Below, in pieces: positions 1 to 6,176 of a stretch of 15,811 nt of DNA. Every line of letters starts with the position of its first letter. Position 1 is the stretch's first letter. Under the pieces are notes generated by a model. The model saw nothing but the letters and a program-made list of their open reading frames with translations. It was not told the origin of the DNA and ran no database searches. Origin of the DNA: an uncultured Opitutia bacterium (GTDB lineage: Bacteria; Verrucomicrobiota; Verrucomicrobiia; Opitutales; UBA953); the NCBI GenBank assembly GCA_903924185.1, contig CAIYAN010000318.1:1-15811 (forward strand), read 5' to 3'. Position numbers and translations under genes: made by a program.

Positions 1-663
1 AGCCGCCGCCTTGGGGTCGAAGGGCCAAGCACCGCCGCGCTGGTCGACATAGCCAGAAGAGACCCGGTAGGTCTTGCCCGACTTGTCGGTGAACGAACCG
101 CCGCAGTTGCCGGAGTTCAGGTAGAGCTTGCCATCCGGTCCGGCGACAATCGCGTGCAGGGAGTGGTCATGGTCCTGACCGCCGAAACCGCCGAGGAGCA
201 CTTCGCGCTTATCGACGGCGGGGTCGAATTTGCCGTCGCGGTTCACGTCGGTGAACTTGATGAGGTCGGGTGCATGCGAGACAATCACGACATTATCAAA
301 GACCGCGATACCCAGTGGAGAGGTCCAGCCCGCGTCTTGGACGAAAGTGTTAGCCGTGTCGGCCTTGCCGGTGCCCTTGCTGTCGCTGAGTACCACGACG
401 CGATCGCCTTCGGGCCGGCGCTTACCGCCCTTATTGTAGACGCGGTAGTTCACGCCTTCGGTCACCCAGACGCGCCCTTGCGCATCGATGTCCAAGTTCG
501 TTGGATTGGCCAGCATGGGCGAGCGCGCCCAGACCGTGACCTCCAGGCCCTCGGGGACCTGGAAAAGGTTGAGTGGAACGGAACCTCCTTCGGAGGGTGC
601 GTAAGGTTGGGGGGCGGCCGAAAGGGAAACGGCGGCCAGCAAGAAGAAGGCAAGACGGGGCAT
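1..663 (-). CDS. PVC-type membrane-bound dehydrogenase, N-terminal part (partial)
   Basis: Open reading frame on the minus strand that starts at 663 and runs off the left edge, giving 221 residues. It begins with a short signal peptide (MPRLAFFLLAAVSLSAAPQP). The mature part reads like the beta-propeller of Piru_Ver_Nterm (TIGR02604) dehydrogenases: a 'VPEGLEVTVWARSPML' opening, 'NPTNLDIDAQGRVWVTEGVNYR', a 'GDRVVVLSDSKGTGKAD' strand and 'GGFGGQDHDHSLHAIVAGPDGKLY'. Complete family members usually continue for several hundred residues, often with HEAT repeats and a C-terminal cytochrome c domain; none of that is visible here. A purine run (cgaggg) abuts the ATG, and an in-frame stop lies upstream near 700-702, which supports this start. 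It is third in a minus-strand operon, 59 nt after the isomerase-like gene. Inference: periplasmic oxidation of a sugar or alcohol with transfer of electrons to a cytochrome; the substrate cannot be read. Confidence 0.85.
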   Translation of the reverse strand, partial: MPRLAFFLLAAVSLSAAPQPYAPSEGGSVPLNLFQVPEGLEVTVWARSPMLANPTNLDIDAQGRVWVTEGVNYRVYNKGGKRRPEGDRVVVLSDSKGTGKADTANTFVQDAGWTSPLGIAVFDNVVIVSHAPDLIKFTDVNRDGKFDPAVDKREVLLGGFGGQDHDHSLHAIVAGPDGKLYLNSGNCGGSFTDKSGKTYRVSSGYVDQRGGAWPFDPKAAA

Positions 664-722
664 CCCTCGATAACAAGCCGCCCATGGGAAAGTTCCAGCC
701 TAACTTATCGACCAACCAAAAA

Positions 723-1631
723 TCAGGCCCACCAGGCGCGGAGGGTCGCCAGATCAGCCCGCGAAGCCTCGATGGCGTGATCCAGATAGCCGGGGTCACC
801 GATGGCGCCTTTCAGGTATTCCACGTGCAGGCAGACCGGCCCTTGGTAACGCGAGGCCTTCAGCAATTTGACGTACCCGGCATCAATAATACCGTCAGCC
901 AGCGGACAGGAATCCACCGCCCGCCCCTTCCAACGGAAGTTCTTAAAGTAAGCCATGGCCAGGCGCTCCCGGGCCAAGGCCACTTGGTTGGGCCAAGAGA
1001 GCCCGCCCTCGACGGTCGCATGCAGGATATCGAAACTCCAAGCGAGTTCCTCCGGGCGATACTCGCGCATCAGTGCAGCCATATCCCAGACCGCGGCCCC
1101 GACGTTCTTGGCACCCGAGTGATTCTGATAGCAGGGCTGAATCCCAATCTCCTTGCTCAACGCGACTAAGTCACGGAGCCGCGGCTTGATCTCGTCGAGC
1201 TGCGCCCACAAAGGCTTATCGGGCGCATAGGCATACCAGTTCATGCGGTATCGCTTAATGCCTAAAGCCTTGGCCGTCCGCAGCACGGCCTCGGTGCGCG
1301 TGGTATCGCTCACCGCGTTGATGCCAGTGGTCAGCATCGAAATCGTGATCCCGTTGGCTGCGAGCGCCTCGACCAGTTTAGGTAACTCCACTTCCACCTG
1401 CGCAGGGAGGACGTGTCCGCCTGAACGCACAGGCGCCTCGATACTCGTCACGCCAATACGCGCCACCGCCGCCGCGAGTTCACGGTGCGAAAGCCCAATC
1501 AGATGCTTAGTAAAAAGGCTGACCGCCGGCCCCGCGACGCTCGCCGCGGGCTCGGCCGCCAACGCATTCCCAGCCCACAGGCCCGCCAACGCGGCGCTCG
1601 TCGAACGCAGGAAGTCGCGGCGCGTCGTCAT
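723..1631 (-). CDS. Tat-exported sugar phosphate isomerase/epimerase-like protein
   Basis: A 302-residue protein of the xylose isomerase-like TIM barrel family (AP_endonuc_2). The N-terminus has a twin-arginine motif (TTRRDFLRS) followed by a hydrophobic stretch and 'NALA-AE', so export by the Tat pathway is likely. Barrel features include 'IGVTSIEAPV' (about 60-68), 'NGITISMLTTGIN' (93-105), 'QNHSG' (169-173), 'FDILHATVEGG' with D201 and H204, and 'LHVEY' with E271. The Asp, His and Glu at these positions match the usual metal-ligand pattern of the family. The start lies 6 nt after the stop of the upstream dehydrogenase, with no clear Shine-Dalgarno, so translation is probably coupled. Verrucomicrobia and Planctomycetes often carry such exported isomerase-like proteins beside sugar dehydrogenases. 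The exact reaction is unknown; isomerase, epimerase or keto-sugar lyase are all possible. Confidence 0.88.
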   Translation of the reverse strand: MTTRRDFLRSTSAALAGLWAGNALAAEPAASVAGPAVSLFTKHLIGLSHRELAAAVARIGVTSIEAPVRSGGHVLPAQVEVELPKLVEALAANGITISMLTTGINAVSDTTRTEAVLRTAKALGIKRYRMNWYAYAPDKPLWAQLDEIKPRLRDLVALSKEIGIQPCYQNHSGAKNVGAAVWDMAALMREYRPEELAWSFDILHATVEGGLSWPNQVALARERLAMAYFKNFRWKGRAVDSCPLADGIIDAGYVKLLKASRYQGPVCLHVEYLKGAIGDPGYLDHAIEASRADLATLRAWWA

Positions 1632-1637
1632 CGCCGC

Positions 1638-2942
1638 TTACTTCTTCGGAGCGAGGCGCTTCAGCTGGCCAGAGAGCGTGACGAAGAGCACGTCGCCATT
1701 AACGGGGTCGTGGCCGAAGCCCGCGATCGTCATATCTTTAGCAATGACTTCGCCCGTCCACTTGCCGTCCTTTTCCTTGATGGCGAACACGCGGCCCGAG
1801 GCGTAGTCACCGAAGACGTAGGCGTCACGGATGGCCGGGGTACGTTCGCTCCGGCAAACGACGCCGCCGGTCACGGAGTTACCGAGCTTGCGGTCGTATT
1901 CGTAAATGGGCGCCACATAGGCGGAACCGGCGGCCAGCTTTGCGGGGCCTTGTTTGGCGCTCGCGTCCTTTTTATTGTAAATATGGTCACCTTCGATCTC
2001 GCTCCAACCATAGTCCCCGCCGGAGACCAGAATGTCGATTTCCTCGTAGAGGTTCTGGCCGACGTCACCGGTGAAACAGGTACCGGTCTTGGGGTCGAAG
2101 GAGAAGCGCCAGGCATTCCGTAGGCCCGTGGCCCAGGTCTCGGTCCGGACGGTCTTCGGCTCGAGGGCCTGCCCGCGGTGGGTGGTGGCCTTCACAAAGG
2201 GGTTGTCGGACGGCACGGCATAGAAGGCCTCCCCTTGGGCGTCGACCGGCACCGAAGCATGGGCATTCGGAGCCAGGTTACCGGGGCGCTTGTCGACATC
2301 GATACGGTAGACCGCGGCATGGAAGCCCTTGTTGATGAAGCCGGCGTTATTGAAGGCGTCGCCACCCGCACCGCCGTCCCCGCAACTGAAGTAAAGGTAG
2401 CCATCGGGGCCGAAGTGGACATCGCCGCCATTATGGTTGGAGGCCGGGTCCGCCTGGGTCATCAGCGGCTGCTCACTGTCGGGGTCGATTTTAAAAGGCT
2501 TTTCCTTGGAAACCAAGAAGCGAGATACCCGTTGGTAGAGTTTTCCGTTAATCTTAAGGCTATAATAGACAAAGACTTGCCCATTCTTATCCACGTTAGG
2601 GTGGACCGCCAGACCGAGTAGGCCGCACTCGCCGCCCGCCTCGAACTTACCCTCCTTCACCTGCAGCTGGAAGACCGTGCGCTTGGTGGGCTTGTCTGAC
2701 TTGAGCCCCTCAACCAGCTGAATCTTCCCGCCGAGGAAGCTGCCCTTGCCCGCGGGATCGGGATCACCCTTTTCGACAACGAAGAAGGCATCGGTCCGGC
2801 CAGGGTAAGGGGTGATGGCCACGGGGAGGCTAAAGCTCATGCCGGGATAAGCCTGTTCGACCGAGACCGAATCAGCGGCTCGAAGCGGTGCCGCGACGAG
2901 GACGGCCGCCAAAAGAATTGTGGAGAGGGTCGATGGCTTCAT
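1638..2942 (-). CDS. Secreted glucose/sorbosone dehydrogenase-like PQQ beta-propeller
   Basis: A 434-residue protein with a Sec signal peptide (residues 1-22, ending 'APLRA'). The rest is a GSDH-family six-bladed propeller. Family landmarks are 'GGECGLLGLAVHP' (103-115), 'GQVFVYYSL' (121-129), 'SNHNGGDVHFGPDGYLYFSCGDGG' around H170, 'GLRNAWRFSFD' with R275 and R279, 'GDVGQNLYEEIDIL' (292-305), 'GGDYGW' and 'YVFGDYASGRVFAI' near the end. In soluble PQQ glucose dehydrogenase the corresponding His and Arg contact the sugar and PQQ, so the active site looks intact. Length is normal for the family. First gene of the minus-strand operon; its stop is 6 nt before the isomerase-like gene. It probably oxidises an aldose or related sugar in the periplasm, but the substrate is not evident and true PQQ dependence is inferred from family. 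Confidence 0.9.
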   Translation of the reverse strand: MKPSTLSTILLAAVLVAAPLRAADSVSVEQAYPGMSFSLPVAITPYPGRTDAFFVVEKGDPDPAGKGSFLGGKIQLVEGLKSDKPTKRTVFQLQVKEGKFEAGGECGLLGLAVHPNVDKNGQVFVYYSLKINGKLYQRVSRFLVSKEKPFKIDPDSEQPLMTQADPASNHNGGDVHFGPDGYLYFSCGDGGAGGDAFNNAGFINKGFHAAVYRIDVDKRPGNLAPNAHASVPVDAQGEAFYAVPSDNPFVKATTHRGQALEPKTVRTETWATGLRNAWRFSFDPKTGTCFTGDVGQNLYEEIDILVSGGDYGWSEIEGDHIYNKKDASAKQGPAKLAAGSAYVAPIYEYDRKLGNSVTGGVVCRSERTPAIRDAYVFGDYASGRVFAIKEKDGKWTGEVIAKDMTIAGFGHDPVNGDVLFVTLSGQLKRLAPKK

Positions 2943-2961
2943 GGGAGTCAGGGATAGGTGC

Positions 2962-2990
2962 TTTATGACAGACAGCGAACCCGACTAAAA
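2962..2990 (-). promoter_or_regulatory. Candidate promoter of the sugar-oxidation operon
   Basis: On the minus strand a TTTTAG (2990-2985) and a CATAAA (2967-2962) are separated by 17 nt, giving a weak -35/-10 pair and a leader of about 13 nt before the ATG at 2942. An AT-rich block (about 2986-3005) lies around and just upstream of the -35. The match is modest and could be chance in this AT-rich spacer. Confidence 0.28.
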
Positions 2991-3059
2991 GTTTTTTTAA
3001 AAATATGCGGTGGCCCCGGGGGTGACGGCAACCTGACAAATACCTTTATTTTTCGCTGG

Positions 3060-3087
3060 TTTTCAGCACGCAGTTCGATACTAAATA
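3060..3087 (+). promoter_or_regulatory. Candidate promoter of the HU gene
   Basis: In the divergent 179-nt spacer, TTTTCA (3060-3065) and TAAATA (3082-3087) are 16 nt apart on the plus strand. They would place transcription start near 3095 and give a leader of about 27 nt. The elements are weak; a slightly shifted -10 (GATACT, 3077-3082) is an alternative. Confidence 0.3.
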
Positions 3088-3121
3088 GAACCGCATCACT
3101 GCACACCAACCCATAAACACC

Positions 3122-3409
3122 ATGTCCAAAGCCCTCACCAAGTCCCAAATCGCCGCTGCTATCGCCGAGAAGGCCGAGCTCACCAAGAAACAGGCTGTCG
3201 CGATCCTCGAGATCATTGCTGCCCTCGCCTACAAGAACGCGAAGAACTCCTTCACGCTTCCTGGCCTCGGCAAGCTCGTCCTCGTGCACCGCAAGGCTCG
3301 CCAGGGTCGTAACCCTGCCACCGGCGAAGTCATCCAGATCAAGGCGAAGAAGGTCGTGAAGTTCCGCGTGGCTAAGGCCGCGAAGGACGCGATCCTCGGC
3401 GCCAAGTAA
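3122..3409 (+). CDS. HU/IHF-family nucleoid DNA-binding protein
   Basis: A 95-residue basic protein. Residues 1-45 form the two-helix dimerisation body (SKALTKSQIAAAIAEKAEL...). 'LPGLGKLVLV' (46-55) leads into the beta-arm, whose signature 'GRNPATGE' (62-69) carries the proline that intercalates in DNA in HU and IHF. The C-terminal 'VVKFRVAKAAKDAI' helix is also typical. Length is normal for HU (about 90 residues). HU bends and compacts DNA as a dimer in the nucleoid. There is no Shine-Dalgarno before the ATG (sequence ataaacacc). The gene stands alone between a divergent promoter region and a strong terminator, as expected for an abundant, independently expressed protein. Whether it is the housekeeping HU or a paralogue cannot be told. 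Confidence 0.95.
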   Translation: MSKALTKSQIAAAIAEKAELTKKQAVAILEIIAALAYKNAKNSFTLPGLGKLVLVHRKARQGRNPATGEVIQIKAKKVVKFRVAKAAKDAILGAK

Positions 3410-3430
3410 TCTTCGATTACCTCTGCCACC

Positions 3431-3460
3431 AGAGGCGCCTCGTAAGAGGCGCCTCTTTTG
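3431..3460 (+). terminator. Rho-independent terminator of the HU gene
   Basis: Perfect 11-bp stem AGAGGCGCCTC (3431-3441) and GAGGCGCCTCT (3446-3456) with a GTAA loop, followed by a short T-rich tail. Flanking CCACC and GGTGG can extend the structure. It lies about 20 nt after the HU stop. Confidence 0.93.
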
Positions 3461-3537
3461 TTTGGTGGGATACCGAACGAGTGACGGTTTTTCTTGCGAG
3501 CGCCCGCACGAGCAGAATGAATGTTGTTACGTAAGTC

Positions 3538-3621
3538 GCCCGGGTGGCGAAATGGCAGCCGCAGCGGACTCAAAATCCGCCGCCCTCTAAAGGCGTGAAG
3601 GTTCGAGTCCTTTCCCGGGCA
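3538..3621 (+). tRNA. tRNA-Leu (anticodon CAA)
   Basis: An 84-nt cloverleaf. The acceptor stem is GCCCGGG (3538-3544) with CCCGGGC (3614-3620) and discriminator A at 3621. The anticodon stem is GCGGA (3564-3568) with TCCGC, loop CTCAAAA, anticodon CAA at 3571-3573, reading UUG. A long class II variable arm (GCC...GGC near 3582-3594) is diagnostic of Leu here. The T-arm is GAAGG-TTCGAGT-CCTTT (3597-3613). The next bases are CTTG, so the 3' CCA is not encoded and must be added enzymatically. No promoter was recognised in the 77 nt between the HU terminator and the tRNA. Confidence 0.96.
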
Positions 3622-3639
3622 CTTGCGTGAAGGTTTCGT

Positions 3640-3655
3640 CGCGGCTCACGCCGCG
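3640..3655. terminator. Inverted repeat between tRNA and convergent gene
   Basis: CGCGGC-TCAC-GCCGCG, a perfect 6-bp hairpin that overlaps the stop codon of the minus-strand DUF4236 gene and lies 18 nt past the tRNA. No T-tract follows on either strand, so a terminator role is only possible. Confidence 0.25.
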
Positions 3656-3909
3656 GCGAGCCACCACGCACCCGCACCCGCCAACAGGCCCAGCCCGCCG
3701 ACGAAGAGCGAGGCGCACCCGCGATTCGCCAAGCGTTCCCGGTACGAGAGTCCCGTGCCCGGCACGCCCACCGTCCCATCGATGCGATCCTTCCGCACGT
3801 TGAGCGTCGCACCAGGCCGACCGACGGAGGCTGACACGCCCGTCTTGGAAAGGTTCAGTTTTAGAAACCGACCCAACGAAAGGACTTTGCGAAAACGAAA
3901 GAAACCCAT
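3646..3909 (-). CDS. DUF4236 small membrane protein
   Basis: An 87-residue protein. Residues 1-55 match the DUF4236 pattern: 'RFRKVLSLGRFLKLNLSKTG' then 'VSASVGRPGATLNV' and 'GTVGVPGTGLSYRERL', a glycine-rich beta-type motif. Residues about 66-87 are a hydrophobic segment ending 'AGAGAWWLAAA', so it is probably anchored in a membrane at its C-terminus. Function of the family is not established. There is no Shine-Dalgarno. A TATTCT on the minus strand (3926-3921) sits 11 nt before the ATG and may be a -10 element, giving a very short leader. Its 3' end faces the tRNA gene. Confidence 0.8.
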   Translation of the reverse strand: MGFFRFRKVLSLGRFLKLNLSKTGVSASVGRPGATLNVRKDRIDGTVGVPGTGLSYRERLANRGCASLFVGGLGLLAGAGAWWLAAA

Positions 3910-4007
3910 GCGTTCTTAAGAGAATAGAAGAAGCTGACGGACCGCGAGCGCTTTCCGCACAGGCACTGCGAGGTTGCCCCGCGACCGCCGCCCGCTAACT
4001 TCCCACC

Positions 4008-4655
4008 ATGCTCCTTGTCTTTGCCGCCCTCAGCTTGGCCGCCGCCACCCCCGATTTGCCGCCGGCACCGCCCCGGGTAACCATGATGACCATACCTGGA
4101 CGCGGTGTCTTCGCGTTAGCCTACGACGTGAAGCGCATCGACCTCCCGACCAGCCGACAGCCGGAAATCGCCGAGGCCCTGCAAAGCGCACAGCTCGACC
4201 AACTATTGGCCGCCCATCTGAAACTCCGGACGGCGACCGAGGTGGCCAAGAAAGCCAGTACCGCCCAAGACGAAGCGGCGAAAGCCGTCGACCGCGAGAA
4301 GGACCAAGTCCAGCGGCAGCAAGCCGACGTGACCAAGGCGGAGAAGCAGGTCGCCCTCGCGAAGCAAAACCTGGAGGCCGCGCAACGCCGCCGCGAAGAC
4401 GCCAAGACTATCGACGGCTATCAGGCAACGCTCACCTCCATGAACAACCGGGTCGGTAATGAACAGAAGCAGGTCAGTCGCGCTAGGGAAATCCTCACTC
4501 GGGCCGAAGGCCGCGCCAAAGAGGCCGCGCAAGTGGAAGCCCAGGCCGAAAAAGCCCTGAAGGTCGTGGTAGACGAATACGCCAAAGCCGCCACGACCGC
4601 CGAGCCGGGCTTGCGCAAACTGCGCGCGGCGGTGGGGCTACCCGAGCCGAAATAA
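4008..4655 (+). CDS. Secreted coiled-coil protein, function unknown
   Basis: A 215-residue protein with a short signal peptide (MLLVFAALSLAAAT, cleavage near 13-15). A proline-rich and then compact N-terminal piece is followed, from about residue 50 to 190, by an Ala/Lys/Glu/Gln-rich stretch with heptad-like spacing and few Gly or Pro. This predicts a long coiled coil. The chain ends in a short Pro-containing tail (LRAAVGLPEPK). I recognise no catalytic motif and no named family. A periplasmic structural or envelope-associated role is a guess. No Shine-Dalgarno precedes the ATG (cttcccacc). It is divergent from the DUF4236 gene across 98 nt and appears monocistronic. Confidence 0.7.
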   Translation: MLLVFAALSLAAATPDLPPAPPRVTMMTIPGRGVFALAYDVKRIDLPTSRQPEIAEALQSAQLDQLLAAHLKLRTATEVAKKASTAQDEAAKAVDREKDQVQRQQADVTKAEKQVALAKQNLEAAQRRREDAKTIDGYQATLTSMNNRVGNEQKQVSRAREILTRAEGRAKEAAQVEAQAEKALKVVVDEYAKAATTAEPGLRKLRAAVGLPEPK

Positions 4656-4676
4656 GGCCCGAAAGGCCTATGACAC

Positions 4677-4701
4677 AGGCCAAGCCGGCCTGGGCTTGCC
4701 T
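4677..4701 (+). terminator. Stem-loop after the coiled-coil gene
   Basis: AGGC-C-AAGCC (4677-4686) pairs with GGCTT-GCCT (4693-4701), a 9-bp stem with one bulged C and loop GGCCTG, followed by TTAG. A smaller hairpin, AGGCC-CGAAA-GGCCT (4655-4669), overlaps the stop codon just before it. The T-tract is short, so this is only a probable terminator. Confidence 0.4.
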
Positions 4702-4775
4702 TTAGCCCGACGCCGTCCATGGTAAGTGAAGTTCCTTAACAAACGCATCACGAGCAAAGCAGCCCCCTGCCTTGC

Positions 4776-4899
4776 ACCAACCGAGCCTTCTAGGCCGCGG
4801 TGGTTTTCAGGATACCCATCCTGAGATGAGGACCGAAAGGTCACAATTCATCCTCCCCCCGGAGTCGATCGTGCGGCGTGCCGTTTTTATCCACACGCC
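4776..4899 (+). ncRNA. Candidate structured leader RNA (no known class)
   Basis: Five consecutive hairpins can be drawn by hand. (1) 4776-4804: ACCA/TGGT, CCG/CGG and GCCT/AGGC with small bulges and loop TCT. (2) 4807-4824: perfect TCAGGAT-ACCC-ATCCTGA. (3) 4825-4852: GATGA/TCATC enclosing GACC-GAAA-GGTC, a GNRA-type tetraloop, with an asymmetric ACAAT loop. (4) 4853-4864: CTCC-CCCC-GGAG. (5) 4875-4899: GGCGTG and CACGCC, whose 3' arm ends at the base before the ATG at 4900. The series is denser than expected for an ordinary spacer. It could be a cis-regulatory leader or an independent small RNA. No fold energy or covariation was computed. Confidence 0.4.
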
Positions 4900-5151
4900 A
4901 TGATCAACACCACCGACACCGCTCCCACCGCCCCGCGCCTCTCCATCCGCGTCCAGGGCGAGAATCCATTGCACCACCTCTGGAACAACAACGGAACATG
5001 GTGGATCCATTACACGATTCACCCCGACGCCTTCACGAAGGCCCGCGTCCGCCGTTCGTTACGGACGCACGACCTCGCCACGGCCCAGCACCGGCGCGAC
5101 GAAATCCTCGGCGCCTTACCGCGAGCAATCACCGCAGACCGCGCTGCTTAA
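4900..5151 (+). CDS. Orphan small protein resembling the tyrosine-recombinase N-terminal domain
   Basis: An 83-residue protein. After a disordered start (about 1-20) the core reads 'WNNNGTWWIHYTIHPDAF' then 'ARVRRSLRTHDLATAQHRRDEIL'. This is the pattern of the small three-stranded beta-sheet plus helix found at the N-terminus of many phage-type integrases, which binds arm-type DNA sites. No core-binding or catalytic domain (R..H.R..Y) follows: the frame stops at 5151 and a convergent gene begins 20 nt later. So it is either a stand-alone DNA- or RNA-binding protein or a remnant. The frame is preferred over the overlapping one at 4878-5159 because its composition is more protein-like. There is no Shine-Dalgarno; a 6-bp hairpin arm lies directly before the ATG. 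Confidence 0.6.
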   Translation: MINTTDTAPTAPRLSIRVQGENPLHHLWNNNGTWWIHYTIHPDAFTKARVRRSLRTHDLATAQHRRDEILGALPRAITADRAA

Positions 5152-5171
5152 GGCTTTGACTGCTTCGCGGC

Positions 5172-6155
5172 TCAGTAAAACTCGACGATGTATTCGAGCT
5201 TCGCACTCCGCCAGCCTTTGACCGGTAAGGAAACCCCAAAGCGGTTACCGCGCTTGGGGGCGACTTCGGGCCGAAAGATCACGCACTGGGCGATGCCCAT
5301 GCCCTCTCGAGCCACGCGCACATCCGTCAACTTGAGTTCCTTCAGCCCCTTGGTGTCTTGCGGGAAGCGTTCGGTGCCGCCGAGGAGGTAAACTTTTAGT
5401 TCCGGATTGTCCTCCACCCGATAACGACCCGGGTCCAGCGAGATACTCCAAGCCGGGCTGTTCGGCCAGTAAGCCAGGGGCCAGAAACCGGCCGCCGGAA
5501 AACAGACGATGTGCTCGCCCTTACCGGCGGTGTTGCTCGCATCCATGGACCACATCGCGGAGTAACCACGGACCTGACCAAACCCGGTGGCACCCATCGC
5601 AGGATTAAGACACCAGCGACGATGCCCGACCTTAGCGATGTTGGAGGCATCGCTGTCGTCCATATAGCCGTTGACGGAACCCGTGAGTCCATCGGGACCG
5701 GATGACCAGAAAAGGTTCGAGTGAGAGGTGCCTTCGTAGCCTTTCTTATAAACTAATTCATCCAGGCCCGCCGGCTTCGCCGGGGTGTGCTCAATGCGCC
5801 CAATCACGCTGCAGAGATAGGCACCGAATTTACAGGTCAGATTGTATTCCTCTTTGAGCACAACATTCGCCTCGAGTCCGCATAGGTAGCGATAGCCGTT
5901 CAGCCGGAGAAGTTCGGCCCGGGCGCGCTTGAGTTCATCGGGCTTAATGATGAGGTCATTCACGATGGCCTTGGCCCCCTTCCCTTTATCGGTACCGTCG
6001 GGCGACTTCGGCTCCTCTTTGGCGGTCCGGGCCTTGGTCTCCAAGGCCTTCAAGCCAGCCTCAATCTCGGCCCGCGTCCGCTTCGCAGTAGTATCAGGGG
6101 AAACCGCCGCACCGAGCGTCGCGGCGAGACAACTGAGTGCGAGAATCCAGCGCAT
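5172..6155 (-). CDS. Secreted CAP/SCP-like domain protein
   Basis: A 327-residue protein with a signal peptide (residues 1-17). Residues 25-65 are charged and probably a linker. From about 75 to 195 the CAP (SCP/PR-1-like) pattern appears: 'LLRLNGYRYLCGL' (82-94), an 'EHTP' with H123, 'SHSNL' (144-148), 'MDDSDA' (165-170), 'GHRRWCLNP' (177-185) and 'GATGFG' (188-193). Bacterial CAP proteins are extracellular or periplasmic; their activities are mostly unknown. The C-terminal 130 residues are probably beta-rich and not recognised. Upstream on the same strand is the barrel gene, 21 nt away, so the two are likely co-transcribed. No Shine-Dalgarno is visible (attcttactttATG). Its 3' end converges with the orphan integrase-like gene. 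Confidence 0.75.
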   Translation of the reverse strand: MRWILALSCLAATLGAAVSPDTTAKRTRAEIEAGLKALETKARTAKEEPKSPDGTDKGKGAKAIVNDLIIKPDELKRARAELLRLNGYRYLCGLEANVVLKEEYNLTCKFGAYLCSVIGRIEHTPAKPAGLDELVYKKGYEGTSHSNLFWSSGPDGLTGSVNGYMDDSDASNIAKVGHRRWCLNPAMGATGFGQVRGYSAMWSMDASNTAGKGEHIVCFPAAGFWPLAYWPNSPAWSISLDPGRYRVEDNPELKVYLLGGTERFPQDTKGLKELKLTDVRVAREGMGIAQCVIFRPEVAPKRGNRFGVSLPVKGWRSAKLEYIVEFY

Positions 6156-6176
6156 AAAGTAAGAATGTTCGCGGAC

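Noticed and set aside
4820..4842. Possible hammerhead ribozyme core (CTGA...GATGAG...GAAA)
   Set aside because: The core is interrupted by two extra bases and GAAA is the loop of the GACC/GGTC hairpin, leaving no room for stem II.
4821..4852. CTGAGATGAG resembling part of the TPP riboswitch
   Set aside because: Only the CTGAGA-like stretch fits; the other conserved TPP segments (the CCTGATCTGG and GCGTAGGGA-type parts) are missing and no thiamine gene follows.
3538..5151. tRNA-Leu with an integrase-like gene 1.3 kb away, as for an integrated island
   Set aside because: The integrase-like protein has no catalytic domain and no repeat of the tRNA 3' end was found in the window; genes between look like ordinary chromosome genes.
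4878..5159. Alternative overlapping frame (93 codons) at the small integrase-like gene
   Set aside because: It is His/Arg/Pro-rich with no recognisable pattern, whereas the frame at 4900 matches an integrase-type domain.
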